This document shows positions 18,104 to 27,992 of a stretch of DNA of 64,000 nt, piece by piece. Both the position numbers and the translations under genes were made by a program. Source of the DNA: Acetobacter musti (GTDB lineage Bacteria; Pseudomonadota; Alphaproteobacteria; Acetobacterales; Acetobacteraceae); contig NZ_WOTB01000015.1 in NCBI RefSeq assembly GCF_011516835.1, forward strand, positions 1 to 64,000, given 5' to 3'. The notes beneath the pieces were generated by a model that had not been told where the DNA came from, searched no databases, and saw only the letters and a program-made list of their open reading frames with translations. The first letter of the stretch is position 1. Every line of letters begins with the position of its first letter.

Positions 18104-18511
18104 TCAGGAGGCTGCCCATCGCTCGATCTCCACTCCGACAGAATCAAGATCAGAAAAAATATCCAGTTTTTCGACGCTGACGCGCACCACGTGAATGCGC
18201 TTATTCTTCAGAATCTCGATGGCAATCCGTTCGGCGAGCGTTTCGACCAGTTTGGTATGCTGCGCGGTCGCCAGCCTGCGGATGGTGAGCACGGCGTCTT
18301 CGTAAGAGACAGTGCGGCTCAGATCATCCGCACCCTCGACCAGGTTACGGATCTCTGAAACGCCGAATGATACATTAATGCGGACGCGCTGGGTAACGCC
18401 CTGCTCATGCGGGAATACGCCAATCTGAGCGTCGACGAGCATATCCTTCAGAAATACGCGCCGTAATGGGGGTTCGTTCGGCCATGGAGCAAGCGTCGTC
18501 ATGTGTTTCAT
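18104..18511 (-). CDS. folB: Dihydroneopterin aldolase
   Basis: Converts dihydroneopterin to 6-hydroxymethyl-dihydropterin and glycolaldehyde in folate synthesis. From ATG 18511 it is 135 aa, with VFLKDMLVDAQIGVFPHE at the start, the conserved Tyr in SYEDAV, the KLVETLAERIA stretch with the catalytic-site Glu, and VRVSVEKLD near the end. The start overlaps the stop of the SDR gene (ATGA); an alternative Met lies three codons on at 18502. The coupling with a pteridine-reductase-like SDR supports a joint pterin role. Confidence 0.92.
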   Translation of the reverse strand: MKHMTTLAPWPNEPPLRRVFLKDMLVDAQIGVFPHEQGVTQRVRINVSFGVSEIRNLVEGADDLSRTVSYEDAVLTIRRLATAQHTKLVETLAERIAIEILKNKRIHVVRVSVEKLDIFSDLDSVGVEIERWAAS

Positions 18512-19314
18512 TCTTCCATCAGGGCGTCCGTATCGGGCGGACTGCTGTGCCACTGGAGGTGCTGTCCACCGTCCAGAGCCAGCATTTGCCCGGTCACGGA
18601 TGGAAGTGCGAGAAGAGCGAGGGCTGCGTATGCGACCTCTTCCGGCGAAGTGCCGTGACCAAGTGGCACCGAGGCACATTGTCGCTGAAACTGGCCGGTA
18701 GTCTGCCGTGGGCTGGGGAGAGCAGGACCGGGTCCGATCGCGTTGACCCGAATCTGTTTCGGCGCCAGGGCCAGCGCCATTGTCTGTGTCAGCGTCCAGA
18801 GCGCCGATTTGGAGACTGTATAGCTGACGAAATGTGGAGTCAGCGACCAGACCCGTTCATCGAGCATATTGAGCACCATTCCGTGGCGCCCCTTCGGAAG
18901 GGTTCTGGCAAAATTCTGAATCAGCACCATCGGCGCCCGCAGGTTTGGCTCAAGATGATCCGTCCAGCTCTGCCTGGAGACCGTGTCCCACTCATCTCTC
19001 TCGAAGGTGGATGCGTTGTTAACAAGCACGCCCAGAGGACCAAGCGCTGCGGAGGCACGTTCCACGAGATGCCGCACCTGTTCCTCGTCGCCAAGATCGG
19101 CCTGCAGGAGGCAGCCACGGCCACCTGATGCTTCGATTTCCGTAAGGAGGGACCGGGCTTCCCCCTCGCTTGCGCGATAATGAATCGCGACGGCAAATCC
19201 GGCCTGAGCAAGCGCCTGTGCTATTGCCCGGCCGAGTCTGCGTCCCGCACCGGTTACAAGGGCGGCACGGGGAATATGCGGGCTGATCGGCGGCGTCAGT
19301 GCTGTTGCATTCAA
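18508..19314 (-). CDS. SDR family reductase, pteridine reductase-like (FolM/PTR1 type)
   Basis: A 268 aa short-chain dehydrogenase/reductase: NADP-binding TGAGRRLG at 21-28, NNAS at 99-102, and active-site Tyr165 and Lys169 (YTVSK). Where classical SDRs have a catalytic Ser, this one has Asp152 in LNMLDERV, the arrangement of PTR1 and FolM, which reduce dihydropterins or dihydrofolate. Arg-Arg in the dinucleotide loop also fits an NADPH enzyme. It overlaps folB by 4 nt. I infer dihydromonapterin or dihydrofolate reductase activity; a different carbonyl substrate cannot be excluded. Confidence 0.85.
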   Translation of the reverse strand: MNATALTPPISPHIPRAALVTGAGRRLGRAIAQALAQAGFAVAIHYRASEGEARSLLTEIEASGGRGCLLQADLGDEEQVRHLVERASAALGPLGVLVNNASTFERDEWDTVSRQSWTDHLEPNLRAPMVLIQNFARTLPKGRHGMVLNMLDERVWSLTPHFVSYTVSKSALWTLTQTMALALAPKQIRVNAIGPGPALPSPRQTTGQFQRQCASVPLGHGTSPEEVAYAALALLALPSVTGQMLALDGGQHLQWHSSPPDTDALMEE

Positions 19315-19329
19315 GGCCGGTTCTCCACG

Positions 19330-19926
19330 TCAGACAGGGCGCCTGGCGCTGAGTGCAGCCGCCAGAGTTCCGTCATCAAGAACATCGAGTGTCCCGCCCA
19401 TCGGGACGCCCTGCGCGACACGGGTGACTTCGACTCTGTACGGGCCGATCTTCTCCTGCAGCCAGTACATTGTCGTGGCGCCATCAACCGTTGCGCCGAG
19501 GGCGAGAATGACTTCTTTCACAGCGCCCTCCCGCAGGCGCTCGAAAAGCGGCCCGACATTCAGATCGGCCGGTCCGACCCCGCGCAATGCGGACAGAACC
19601 CCGCCCAGCACCAGATAGACACCACGATGTGCGCCGGCCCGCTCAAGAGCCCAGAGATCGTTGACCCCTTCCACGACACAGATAACGTCTTTCGCCCGTG
19701 CCGGGTCCCGGCAGATATGGCAGGGATCCTCGACATCCAGATTGCCGCAGGACGAACAGGTCCGCACGGACACGGCAGCGCTTTCCAGGGCGCGGGCCAG
19801 AGGAAGCAGTTTTCCGCGCGGGTCGCGCAGCAGCGCGAGCACTACCCGCCGCGCCGAGCGAGGACCGAGACCGGGCAGACGCGCGACCAGACCGACCAGA
19901 TGATCGATATCGGGGATCGGCATCAT
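19330..19926 (-). CDS. recR: Recombination protein RecR
   Basis: Works with RecF and RecO to load RecA at single-strand gaps. The 198 aa protein has the N-terminal helix-hairpin-helix (VARLPGLGPRSARRV), a Cys4 zinc finger (C57, C60, C69, C72), and a Toprim domain starting CVVEGVNDLWALE. Length is standard. It forms the common dnaX-ybaB-recR order on the minus strand, with 32 nt to ybaB. Confidence 0.96.
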   Translation of the reverse strand: MMPIPDIDHLVGLVARLPGLGPRSARRVVLALLRDPRGKLLPLARALESAAVSVRTCSSCGNLDVEDPCHICRDPARAKDVICVVEGVNDLWALERAGAHRGVYLVLGGVLSALRGVGPADLNVGPLFERLREGAVKEVILALGATVDGATTMYWLQEKIGPYRVEVTRVAQGVPMGGTLDVLDDGTLAAALSARRPV

Positions 19927-19958
19927 TCGGATTTCCAGGGAGCCGCCAGAACAGTCTC

Positions 19959-20282
19959 TCAGAACGGAAGTTTGAGTCCCGGCGGCAGGTTCAGGCCACC
20001 TGTGACTTTCTGCATCTCTTCCGAGGCCCGTTTGTCGAGCTTTGTCCGGGCGTCTGCGCAGGCCGCCACGATCAGATCCTGCAGCATCTCCATTTCGGTC
20101 GGATCGGCCAGCTTGGGATCGATGCGGATGGAGCGCATATCGCCTTTACCGCTCAGCACGACTGTCACCATTCCGGCGCCTGCCGTCCCTTCAATCTGAA
20201 TGTTTTCCAGACTTGCCTGCATTTCTTCCATTTTTGCCTGCATCTGGGATGCCTGCTTCATCAGGCCGGCGAGATTTTTCAT
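19959..20282 (-). CDS. YbaB/EbfC family nucleoid-associated protein
   Basis: A 107 aa dimeric DNA-binding protein with the family layout: an N-terminal coiled-coil ([20 protein letters not shown]), a beta core ([20 protein letters not shown]) and a C-terminal helix ending LPPGLKLPF. Members coat DNA and influence gene expression. It sits between dnaX and recR, its usual place, and was probably cotranscribed with both. Confidence 0.93.
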   Translation of the reverse strand: MKNLAGLMKQASQMQAKMEEMQASLENIQIEGTAGAGMVTVVLSGKGDMRSIRIDPKLADPTEMEMLQDLIVAACADARTKLDKRASEEMQKVTGGLNLPPGLKLPF

Positions 20283-20333
20283 GATGCTGTCCTTACTGTT
20301 TCGTTTCGAAGCGGAAAATGCGCTCCGGATATG

Positions 20334-22337
20334 TCATTCGTCTTCCGGGTCCGTCATGTCGTCGTCAAGCCCCGCGACCGGAGGTTCGCTGACCTCGATG
20401 GGCAGCCCATAGTGATCGTCGAAGGAATGATCTTTCACATCTCCCAGTTCGGCGCCTGGAAATGCGGTCAGAATGGCCTTTACGAGAGGATGATTTGCCG
20501 ACCGGCGTTTATGAAGCTGGATGATGTCCGCACTCTGCTCCGCCAGGGTCGGTTCACCCGGGGCATCGACCTCCCGGACGATCCAGTCGGCGGAAAATCG
20601 TGAGCGGAGGAGGGCCTGCAGACGTTTTGTCAGATCTCCCGGCGCCTCGCCGTCCGTTCGCACCTCCACCAGAGGCGGAGCAAAAGTCACGAGATGCGTC
20701 GAATAGCGCAGATGGCCATGTAATGTGGCTTCCCGGCTGTTATCCTTCACAAACGCGACGAGTTCACGCCAGGATTTTGGCTCTTTTTCAGCGGAAATCT
20801 CCGCTGTTGCCTGGACAGGGACAGGCTCTCCGCCCGCTCCACTACGCCAGTCGCCATTAACCGCCTGCGGAAGACGCTCCACTACATCGCTAGGAGCAGG
20901 TTCACCTGCGCCGGACCGGAATCTGTTCTGATCCGGCTGGCCACGGGCTTCGATGCTGGCGGGCGTGGCTGATACTGACGGGAAGGTTTCTTTTGGGGCC
21001 GTCGTCTGCCGTACCGGGCCATCCTGATCCAGGCGCTTCAGGATGTCGGCTGGTGACGGCAGATTCGAGGCGTAGCACAGACGCACAAGCACCATTTCCG
21101 CTGCTTCCCGCCGCAGAGGAGCATCGTCAATTTCACCGATTCCCTTAAGCAGCATCTGCCACATGCGGGAAAGCGCAGAGATGGAAAGCGACGATGCAAA
21201 GGCGGCGCCCCTGGTCCGCTCGGACTCCGGCAGATCGAGCGCATCTTGCAGATTCTGAACGGTTTTCAGTCGAGTAACCGTATGGGTCAGTTCCGCGAGA
21301 TCCCGCAGCATCAGCCCGAGATCGCCTCCCCGGTCGTAAATGGCGTCCGACAGAGCGATTGCAGCGGTAATATCGCCACGCATGACGGTATCGAAGAGAT
21401 CGAAAACGACACCCCGGTCCGAGAGGCCCAGCATTCCGGTTACGAGTGCCGTGGAAATAATGGCATCGCCACTTCCCTGGGCGATAGCCTGATCCAGAAG
21501 GGAGAGCCCGTCGCGCACGGAACCGTCAGCGGCGCGCGCGATCAGCTTGAGAGCTTCGGGCTCGATTGCCACATGCTCGCGTTCGGCAATACCTGAGAAA
21601 AAAGTCGCCAGTTCCGACTGGGCAATACGGCGCAGGTCAAATCGCTGACAACGCGACAAGACTGTGACGGGAACCTTGCGCAGTTCAGTGGTCGCGAAGA
21701 TGAACGTCACCTGCGACGGCGGTTCTTCCAGGGTTTTCAGCAGAGCATTGAATGCGTTTCTGGAAAGCATGTGAACTTCATCGACGATGAATACTTTCAT
21801 GCGGCCCTGAATCGGCCTGAAATGGCAGGCCTCTATGATCTCACGCACGTCATCCACGCCCGTGCGTGAGGCCGCGTCCATTTCGAGGACATCCGGATGC
21901 CTGTCGGCCAGGATGGCAACGCAGTTAGAGCACACACCACAGGGATCCGCCGTGGCACCTCCTTTCCCGTCCGGTCCCGTGCAATTCAGTCCCCGCGCGA
22001 TGATCCGCGCCGTGGTAGTCTTGCCCACACCACGTACACCGGTCAGCATGAAAGCGTGCGCAACGCGGCCCGTTGCGAAGGCATTGCGCAGGGTCCGGAC
22101 CAGCGCGTCCTGCCCGATCAGCTCTTCTAAATTTACCGGACGATATTTGCGGGCGAGGACCCGGTAGCCGGCATCTCCCGAAGCCGGGGCAACGTCGGAC
22201 GCATCGGGTCTGGTCGATACGATATCTTCGGTTACAGCCTGTACCAGCGGGGAAGATTCTTCTGCATCCCCGAACAGACCGGGGCCGCCACTCTCAGGCA
22301 ACGGCAGATCGTCAGCCGGGCTTTCAGGATCAGACAT
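20334..22337 (-). CDS. dnaX: DNA polymerase III subunit gamma/tau
   Basis: Clamp-loader ATPase that also ties the polymerases together at the fork. From ATG 22337 (MSDPESPADD) it is 667 aa: Walker A GVRGVGKT at 100-107, a zinc-binding CGVCSNC segment, Walker B DEVHML, sensor LKTLEEPP, then a proline/glutamate-rich linker and a tau-type C-terminal domain. A further 34 codons are open upstream to 22439 but overlap the SRP RNA gene, so I reject that start. I saw no A-rich frameshift signal for a separate gamma form. Confidence 0.95.
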   Translation of the reverse strand: MSDPESPADDLPLPESGGPGLFGDAEESSPLVQAVTEDIVSTRPDASDVAPASGDAGYRVLARKYRPVNLEELIGQDALVRTLRNAFATGRVAHAFMLTGVRGVGKTTTARIIARGLNCTGPDGKGGATADPCGVCSNCVAILADRHPDVLEMDAASRTGVDDVREIIEACHFRPIQGRMKVFIVDEVHMLSRNAFNALLKTLEEPPSQVTFIFATTELRKVPVTVLSRCQRFDLRRIAQSELATFFSGIAEREHVAIEPEALKLIARAADGSVRDGLSLLDQAIAQGSGDAIISTALVTGMLGLSDRGVVFDLFDTVMRGDITAAIALSDAIYDRGGDLGLMLRDLAELTHTVTRLKTVQNLQDALDLPESERTRGAAFASSLSISALSRMWQMLLKGIGEIDDAPLRREAAEMVLVRLCYASNLPSPADILKRLDQDGPVRQTTAPKETFPSVSATPASIEARGQPDQNRFRSGAGEPAPSDVVERLPQAVNGDWRSGAGGEPVPVQATAEISAEKEPKSWRELVAFVKDNSREATLHGHLRYSTHLVTFAPPLVEVRTDGEAPGDLTKRLQALLRSRFSADWIVREVDAPGEPTLAEQSADIIQLHKRRSANHPLVKAILTAFPGAELGDVKDHSFDDHYGLPIEVSEPPVAGLDDDMTDPEDE

Positions 22338-22433
22338 ATTTCCGGCAAGTCCAAACGAACCGCATAATGGTTCCTGGCAAAGCGACATGCCACAGGGCTG
22401 AACTGCCGACTTCACAAAAAATTGAGAGACCCG

Positions 22434-22527
22434 CCACAACCCGAGCGAAACTTACTGCGGCTGCTTCCTTCCGGACCTGACCGGGTTGGCAAGGTACCCG
22501 TCCGCAACGGATCTCCCGGCATTGTGG
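22434..22527 (-). ncRNA. ffs: Signal recognition particle RNA, small type (4.5S)
   Basis: The minus strand carries the conserved SRP tip: GGTCAGGTCCGGAAGGAAGC, with the GGAA tetraloop flanked by the Ffh-binding symmetric and asymmetric loops. The ends pair, CCACAA (22522-22527 on the minus strand) with TTGTGG (22434-22439), closing a single ~94 nt hairpin. A T-run follows at 22414-22422 (minus strand TTTTTT). The RNA assembles with Ffh to target membrane proteins. It lies upstream of dnaX, a frequent neighbour. Exact ends are estimated from the pairing. Confidence 0.92.
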
Positions 22528-22737
22528 TAGCACACAACTCTGGTCAGGACAAAGCCCGGAAAGGGACGACCATCCGGAAAAATCTTTCCGGAGTTTCTCG
22601 CGTGAAATACATGCGCATTCCATGCAGCGCGGGTTGTCGCCGTCTTATTATGAGTGAGACGATTCTGCCGGTCGTTCAGTGCCGAAGTATAAATTTATCA
22701 CGGATATGGCGGCCGGACGATCTGCTGACGGGCGATT

Positions 22738-23148
22738 TCAGTCACGTTCGATGGTGCACTGAAGCGGATGCTGATTCTGGCGTGCAAGATCCATAACCAG
22801 CGTTACCTTGCTTTCAGCGACTTCATACGTAAAGACGCCGCATACCCCTACGCCCTTCTTATGGACGTGGAGCATGATATTCGTCGCTTCATCACGTGTT
22901 TTATTAAAAAATCTTTCCAGAACATGCACCACAAATTCCATCGGCGTGTAGTCATCATTCAGCATGAGGACTTTGTACATAGATGGTTTTCGGGTCTTTG
23001 TTTTCGCCCTTACAAGGACACCCACATCTGAGGCGTTATCGTTATCTTTAGAATCATCTGTCATCGCGATACGCGCAGCACCTTTCGGAAGGCGACCTGG
23101 CCGCCCGCCGTTACAGCTGATATTGTTCTCTTCAACCGGCGATCTCAT
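22738..23148 (-). CDS. clpS: ATP-dependent Clp protease adapter ClpS
   Basis: Delivers N-degron substrates to ClpAP. The conserved core spans the last ~85 residues: [20 protein letters not shown] with the Asp-Asp pair that binds the substrate amino group, [19 protein letters not shown], and the ending [11 protein letters not shown]. Start choice is open. ATG 23148 has AGAGAG upstream and gives 136 aa; ATG 23064 gives a shorter form without a ribosome binding site; frames up to 23286 are also open. clpA is 2.2 kb away on the other strand. Confidence 0.93.
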   Translation of the reverse strand: MRSPVEENNISCNGGRPGRLPKGAARIAMTDDSKDNDNASDVGVLVRAKTKTRKPSMYKVLMLNDDYTPMEFVVHVLERFFNKTRDEATNIMLHVHKKGVGVCGVFTYEVAESKVTLVMDLARQNQHPLQCTIERD

Positions 23149-23477
23149 AATGCTCTCTGTAAACCGCAGCCGCACGTGTGAAAACATAATTCTGTCACCG
23201 CTGATCCGCTTACGTGACCCGCGTATGCACACAGGATATGGCCAGGACATAAAAATGTTCTTCCTGCCGGGCAGAACAACCTGCATTCCGCATGCGGCTC
23301 ATTAGTAAATTTTTTCTGGACGGTCGAATCGGGACTGCTAAGCTTCTGAATCGACGGGACAGAGGGACTGCTGTAATCTTGGCCATACGAGACAACAGGA
23401 AACCGGACCTGGAGGCGAATGATCTCCCGGGGCCTGTTCGTGGCCGTTTTACAGGACGGGAAATGGGAGAGGCACGC

Positions 23478-24572
23478 GTGACAACTCGCCGGAACATCAG
23501 AGTGCCACGCATGGCGGTTGCCGCTCTTCTGATATCAGCTTTGACGCCGCGCCACGCTGCGCATGCCCAGTACGCGGGACGCATCAGTGCATTCGTATCT
23601 GACGCAAGGACTGGCGCCGTTCTTTCGCAGGTCAATCCGGATCTTCAGCGCTACCCGGCCAGTCTGACCAAGCTGATGACGCTCTATATGGCTTTCAGTG
23701 CCCTTCGCTCCGGTCAATTAAGTCTTGATCAGGCCGTTCCTGTATCCATTCACGCAGCGACTCGCGAGCCATCAAAACTTGGGCTGGTGCCTGGCTCTTA
23801 CCTTACTGTCGAACAGGCAATTCTGGGGCTTGTGACGAAATCGGCGAATGATGCGGCCTGCGCACTGGGAGAACTTATTGGCGGGAATGAAGTGCAGTTC
23901 GCCGCCATGATGACCGCGCAGGCTCATAACCTCGGCATGTCACAGACGACTTTTCAGAATGCATCCGGTCTGCCTGATCCGGATCAGGTCACGACAGCCC
24001 GCGATCTTGCGACGCTTGCCCGGCGCCTTATTTCAGATTTCCCGGAAGATTATCATTACTTCTCTGTGAGTGTTTTTTATTATCACGGACATGAAATTCC
24101 GAACCACAATCCGATGCTGAGATACTACCCCGGCGCCGATGGAATGAAGACCGGCTATACAGCGCAGGCCGGACTGAACCTGGTGACGTCCGCCATGCGG
24201 GATAATGTACGTCTTGTCGGTGTTGTCATGGGGGCTTCCTCAAGCGCTGAACGCACGCGAACAATGGCCGCCCTGCTGGACCAGGGATTTTCTGATGAAG
24301 GAGTCGCTCCGGTCGAACGCAGTGTATCTCCGACCAGACCTTTCATCCTCGCACGGACAATGCGGCCGGGCCGCAGAACACTTACTTTCCTCGCTTCGTC
24401 GCATGATGCACGCCGGGCGCCGGTTCAGGTGGCTGAGGCCCCTCTTCGGCACAGCCAGAAACTCCATTCAAAATCCGGTATGGTCCGCTACGTTCTTGCT
24501 CGTGCGGCACAGCCAAAACACAGCAAATCGACGCATGCAGGGTCGCAGGCAAAACATCGCTCAAAAACATAA
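23478..24572 (+). CDS. D-alanyl-D-alanine carboxypeptidase (PBP5/6 family)
   Basis: Trims the terminal D-Ala of peptidoglycan stem peptides in the periplasm. From GTG 23478 (GGGAGAGG six bases upstream) the protein is 364 aa: a signal peptide (basic start, hydrophobic MAVAALLISAL, cut after HAAHA), then the S11 peptidase motifs SLTK (S63, K66), SAN (123-125) and KTG (225-227). The C-terminal ~90 residues are basic and rich in Ser/His/Lys, not the usual PBP5 beta domain with amphipathic anchor. ATG 23463 is an alternative start. Confidence 0.92.
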   Translation: MTTRRNIRVPRMAVAALLISALTPRHAAHAQYAGRISAFVSDARTGAVLSQVNPDLQRYPASLTKLMTLYMAFSALRSGQLSLDQAVPVSIHAATREPSKLGLVPGSYLTVEQAILGLVTKSANDAACALGELIGGNEVQFAAMMTAQAHNLGMSQTTFQNASGLPDPDQVTTARDLATLARRLISDFPEDYHYFSVSVFYYHGHEIPNHNPMLRYYPGADGMKTGYTAQAGLNLVTSAMRDNVRLVGVVMGASSSAERTRTMAALLDQGFSDEGVAPVERSVSPTRPFILARTMRPGRRTLTFLASSHDARRAPVQVAEAPLRHSQKLHSKSGMVRYVLARAAQPKHSKSTHAGSQAKHRSKT

Positions 24573-24699
24573 CGGAAGATCGGCTTTAATATCTGAGCCG
24601 ACAGGGTGTTTTGTTCCTGCATGATGCTTATCATGGAGGACAGAGCCACGAATGGTCATCTGTAGTTTGTCAGGGGTGACCTGAAACACACAGACCAGA

Positions 24700-24789
24700 T
24701 GGCGGATGGGGTGGGATTCGAACCCACGGTACGCTTACACGCACGCTGGTTTTCAAGACCAGTGCCTTCAACCGCTCGGCCACCCATCC
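24700..24789 (-). tRNA. tRNA-Ser(UGA)
   Basis: A 90 nt class II tRNA on the minus strand. Acceptor GGATGGG pairs with CCCATCC, followed by encoded GCCA. The anticodon arm CTGGT-CTTGAAA-ACCAG holds TGA, the long variable arm (GTGCGTGTAAGCGTAC) marks tRNA-Ser, and the T arm is GTGGG-TTCGAAT-CCCAC. It reads UCA and related serine codons. Confidence 0.96.
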
Positions 24790-25339
24790 TGTTTCACGAA
24801 ACAGTCTGTCTTTGCCCTGTTCCGGCACGGGTTCCTAGCGTGTTTTTTTCCGTGCGTCCATCCTTGGAAATAGCGTTATAATCACCAGATTGTCTGGTCG
24901 AGAGCTGGGGAGCCTTTCAAAACAAACTCAGAATATAACAGACGATATTCTTAAAAATCTATAAACGTCTCACTATATGTCACCTCAGTTCGCCTGCATA
25001 TTCTCTTGCTATACCCCATAGTTTCAATGGCGCTTTCCATCCCGTTCACATCGGGACCGGATATCGGGGTTTTTACGAAATAATCCCGGCATAATCGGTC
25101 GGAATGTCGAATTTCCGTCTGAATTAAGCCCGTTTTTAACCAGTGCGCTGACAGGATTAACTGACTGAAAATTCGCAGGGTAATGCTGGTGTCGTTTATC
25201 CGCGGAGATTACGAAAAATTTTTCCGCCCGGTGCAGTCTTATGGCTGGCTTTTCTGACCAAAGCACCCAAATATGACGGAGTGAAAGGTCCCCTGCGGCG
25301 TGACCGGATACGCCAACCGAAGAAAGGAGTATCTTAATC
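24790..25339. other. Intergenic region between tRNA-Ser and clpA
   Basis: No supported gene. A short palindrome (TGTTTCACGAAACA, 24790-24803) lies directly before the tRNA 5' end. The middle part (about 24890-25020) is AT-rich and the last 60 nt lead to clpA, with the ribosome binding site AAAGGAG at 25322-25328. A minus-strand open frame over 25024-25353 has no recognisable features. Confidence 0.5.
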
Positions 25340-27709
25340 ATGTTGTCACGCAATCTTGAGCAGACACTGCACCGGGCGCTGACTCTCGCAGGTGAGCGAC
25401 ATCACGAATATGCTACTCTCGAGCATCTTCTGATTGCCCTGATCGATGACGCTGATGCGGTTACGGTGTTCCGTGCCTGCGGTGTTGATCTCGACAAGCT
25501 TCGTAGTGACCTTATGGAGTTCCTCGATAAAGACCTTGCTGGTCTCACATCGGAACGACCTACTGAGCCGAAACCGACGGCTGCGTTTCAGCGCGTTATT
25601 CAGCGTGCGGCAATTCATGTTCAGTCGACAGGACGGGATGAAGTGACCGGGGCGAATGTGCTTGTCGCCCTGTTTGCCGAGCGTGAAAGTCACGCTGTTT
25701 ATTTCCTGCAGTTGCAGGACATGACGCGGCTGGATGCGGTAAATTTCATCTCGCACGGCATAGCAAAGGCACCTGACAGGACTGTCAGACGTACTGTTAG
25801 CGGCACGCAGCCTTCAGCGGAGAAAGAGGAAGGCGAGCGGGACGAGAAAGCGCGTGGCGCGCAGAAGACGGGTGACGCGCTGTCAACATACTGCATCGAC
25901 CTGAACAAGAAAGCTGCGGAGGGAAAAATCGACTCCCTCATCGGTCGTGATGCTGAGGTTGAGCGGACCATCCAGATTCTGTGCCGCAGAACAAAAAATA
26001 ACCCACTTTATGTGGGTGATCCTGGCGTCGGAAAGACTGCTATTGCGGAAGGGCTGGCCAAGCGCATCGTTGAGGGGGATGTCCCCGAAGTACTGCTGAA
26101 CTCAACGATCTATTCGCTCGATATGGGAACGCTTCTTGCGGGGACTCGCTATCGGGGTGATTTCGAGGAACGTCTGAAAGCCGTTGTGACGGAACTCGAC
26201 CAGAATCCCGGCGGGATTCTGTTTATCGACGAGATTCACACCGTTATCGGAGCTGGTGCGACATCTGGCGGGGCGATGGATGCCTCCAATCTGCTGAAGC
26301 CCGCTCTTGCGGCCGGAACCCTGCGCTGCATCGGATCGACAACGTATAAGGAATTCCGGCAGCATTTTGAGAAAGACCGGGCTCTTGTGCGGCGCTTCCA
26401 GAAGATCGATGTCGAAGAACCCAATCCTGATGATGCCATCAAGATTCTTCGTGGTCTGAAAACGAACTACGAGAAGCATCATAAGGTTCGGTACACCGAT
26501 GACGCTCTGCGCGGTGCTGTGGAGCTTTCGATCAAATATGTCCACGATCGCAAGCTTCCTGATAAAGCGATCGACATCATTGATGAGGCGGGGGCATCCC
26601 GGATGCTTCTGCCCGAAAGCAAACGTCGCAAGACGGTGACGTTGCGCGATATTGAAGAGGTGATTGCGAAGATTGCGCGTATTCCGGCAAAGACGGTTTC
26701 CGCTGACGATAAGGAAGTTCTCAGAACGCTGGAACGCGATCTGAAAAATATGGTCTTTGGCCAGGACAGGGCGATTGAAGCGCTTTCCGACGCCATCAAG
26801 CTGTCGCGGGCCGGCCTGCGTGATCCGGAAAAACCGATTGGCAGTTATCTGTTCTCGGGTCCGACGGGTGTGGGTAAAACCGAAGTAGCCCGGCAGCTGG
26901 CCAGCACTCTGGGTATCGAACTCATCAGATTCGATATGTCTGAGTATATGGAACGGCATTCCGTTTCGCGGCTTCTCGGGGCGCCCCCAGGCTATGTCGG
27001 ATTCGATCAGGGAGGACTTCTCACTGACGCCATCGATCAGCATCCGCATGCGGTTCTGCTGCTTGACGAGATTGAGAAGGCTCATCCCGATCTCTTTAAT
27101 GTTCTGCTGCAGGTCATGGATCATGGTCAGCTGACGGATCATAACGGCAAGACTGTCGATTTCAGGAACGTGATCCTGATTATGACAACCAATGCCGGCG
27201 CGGCGGATCTCAGCAAGGAGGCGATCGGTTTCGGACGCGACCTGCGTGAAGGTGAGGATGAAGAGGCCATTAAGAGACTCTTCACCCCTGAATTCCGTAA
27301 CCGTCTTGATGCGATCATTCCTTTCGGCAATCTTCTTCCCGAAACTGTGGGACGTGTTGTCGAGAAATTTGTTCTGCAGCTTGAGGCGCAGCTTGCGGAT
27401 CGCAATGTCACCATTGAGATGTCTTCGGCGGCCAAGGAATGGCTGGCTGAACGTGGTTATGACAGGCTTTTCGGAGCAAGGCCTCTTGGCCGGGTGATCC
27501 AGGAATCGATCAAAAAGCCTCTTTCTGAGGAACTGCTTTTTGGCAGGCTGGCAAAAGGTGGTGCTGTTAAAATCTCAGTGAAGGACGGGAAACTGAATTT
27601 TGAGTTTCTCGAAACAGCACCGGTGGCTGCGGTCTCCGATGACGGGGATCGGGCTGAGCGCAGTGAGGAACAGGAGGAAGGGGCCGACCCAGGCAGCCTG
27701 CCTTCATAA
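25340..27709 (+). CDS. clpA: ATP-dependent Clp protease ATP-binding subunit ClpA
   Basis: Unfoldase that feeds substrates to ClpP, helped by ClpS. The 789 aa protein has the N-terminal repeat domain that binds ClpS (1-145), a first AAA+ module with Walker A GDPGVGKT at 226-233, a second with GPTGVGKT at 507-514, and the ClpP-docking loop IGFG after KEA. An acidic tail ([14 protein letters not shown]) closes it. The start has the strong ribosome binding site AAAGGAG. It is a single gene with its own terminator; lack of a coiled-coil middle domain rules out ClpB. Confidence 0.96.
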   Translation: MLSRNLEQTLHRALTLAGERHHEYATLEHLLIALIDDADAVTVFRACGVDLDKLRSDLMEFLDKDLAGLTSERPTEPKPTAAFQRVIQRAAIHVQSTGRDEVTGANVLVALFAERESHAVYFLQLQDMTRLDAVNFISHGIAKAPDRTVRRTVSGTQPSAEKEEGERDEKARGAQKTGDALSTYCIDLNKKAAEGKIDSLIGRDAEVERTIQILCRRTKNNPLYVGDPGVGKTAIAEGLAKRIVEGDVPEVLLNSTIYSLDMGTLLAGTRYRGDFEERLKAVVTELDQNPGGILFIDEIHTVIGAGATSGGAMDASNLLKPALAAGTLRCIGSTTYKEFRQHFEKDRALVRRFQKIDVEEPNPDDAIKILRGLKTNYEKHHKVRYTDDALRGAVELSIKYVHDRKLPDKAIDIIDEAGASRMLLPESKRRKTVTLRDIEEVIAKIARIPAKTVSADDKEVLRTLERDLKNMVFGQDRAIEALSDAIKLSRAGLRDPEKPIGSYLFSGPTGVGKTEVARQLASTLGIELIRFDMSEYMERHSVSRLLGAPPGYVGFDQGGLLTDAIDQHPHAVLLLDEIEKAHPDLFNVLLQVMDHGQLTDHNGKTVDFRNVILIMTTNAGAADLSKEAIGFGRDLREGEDEEAIKRLFTPEFRNRLDAIIPFGNLLPETVGRVVEKFVLQLEAQLADRNVTIEMSSAAKEWLAERGYDRLFGARPLGRVIQESIKKPLSEELLFGRLAKGGAVKISVKDGKLNFEFLETAPVAAVSDDGDRAERSEEQEEGADPGSLPS

Positions 27710-27717
27710 TGACGGCA

Positions 27718-27753
27718 CCGGGGTGTCCTGGACGGACACCCCGGCTGTTTTTT
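27718..27753 (+). terminator. Rho-independent terminator of clpA
   Basis: CCGGGGTGTCC (27718-27728) pairs perfectly with GGACACCCCGG (27734-27744) around TGGAC and is followed by CTGTTTTTT. It lies 9 nt after the clpA stop codon. Confidence 0.93.
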
Positions 27754-27992
27754 AGTCACCTGAATTCACGTTTTTTACCATAGAATTATACAGTAATTCC
27801 GGGAACAGTTTCTTGTATTGATCTCTGTATCGGCCCCCTGTTTTGGAACCGGAATTCAAACTATTCTATAGCGATCTGATTCACTTATATAATATAAATA
27901 CGTATGATTACATCCGGAACGAACCTAATCTTGCGTGGCAGGCGTAAACGCGGCAAGGTCTGTCTCCCTTAATTTCGTGAATGAGGACGATC

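Noticed and set aside
19180-20603. Long overlapping plus-strand frames opposite recR, ybaB and dnaX
   Set aside because: Antisense shadows of three clearly recognised genes with Arg/Pro-rich, featureless translations.
22338-22439. Upstream extension of dnaX
   Set aside because: It would run into the SRP RNA gene and its residues do not match DnaX; the start at 22337 fits the family.
26102-27142. A 346-codon minus-strand frame within clpA
   Set aside because: Antisense of the conserved AAA+ modules; no independent support.
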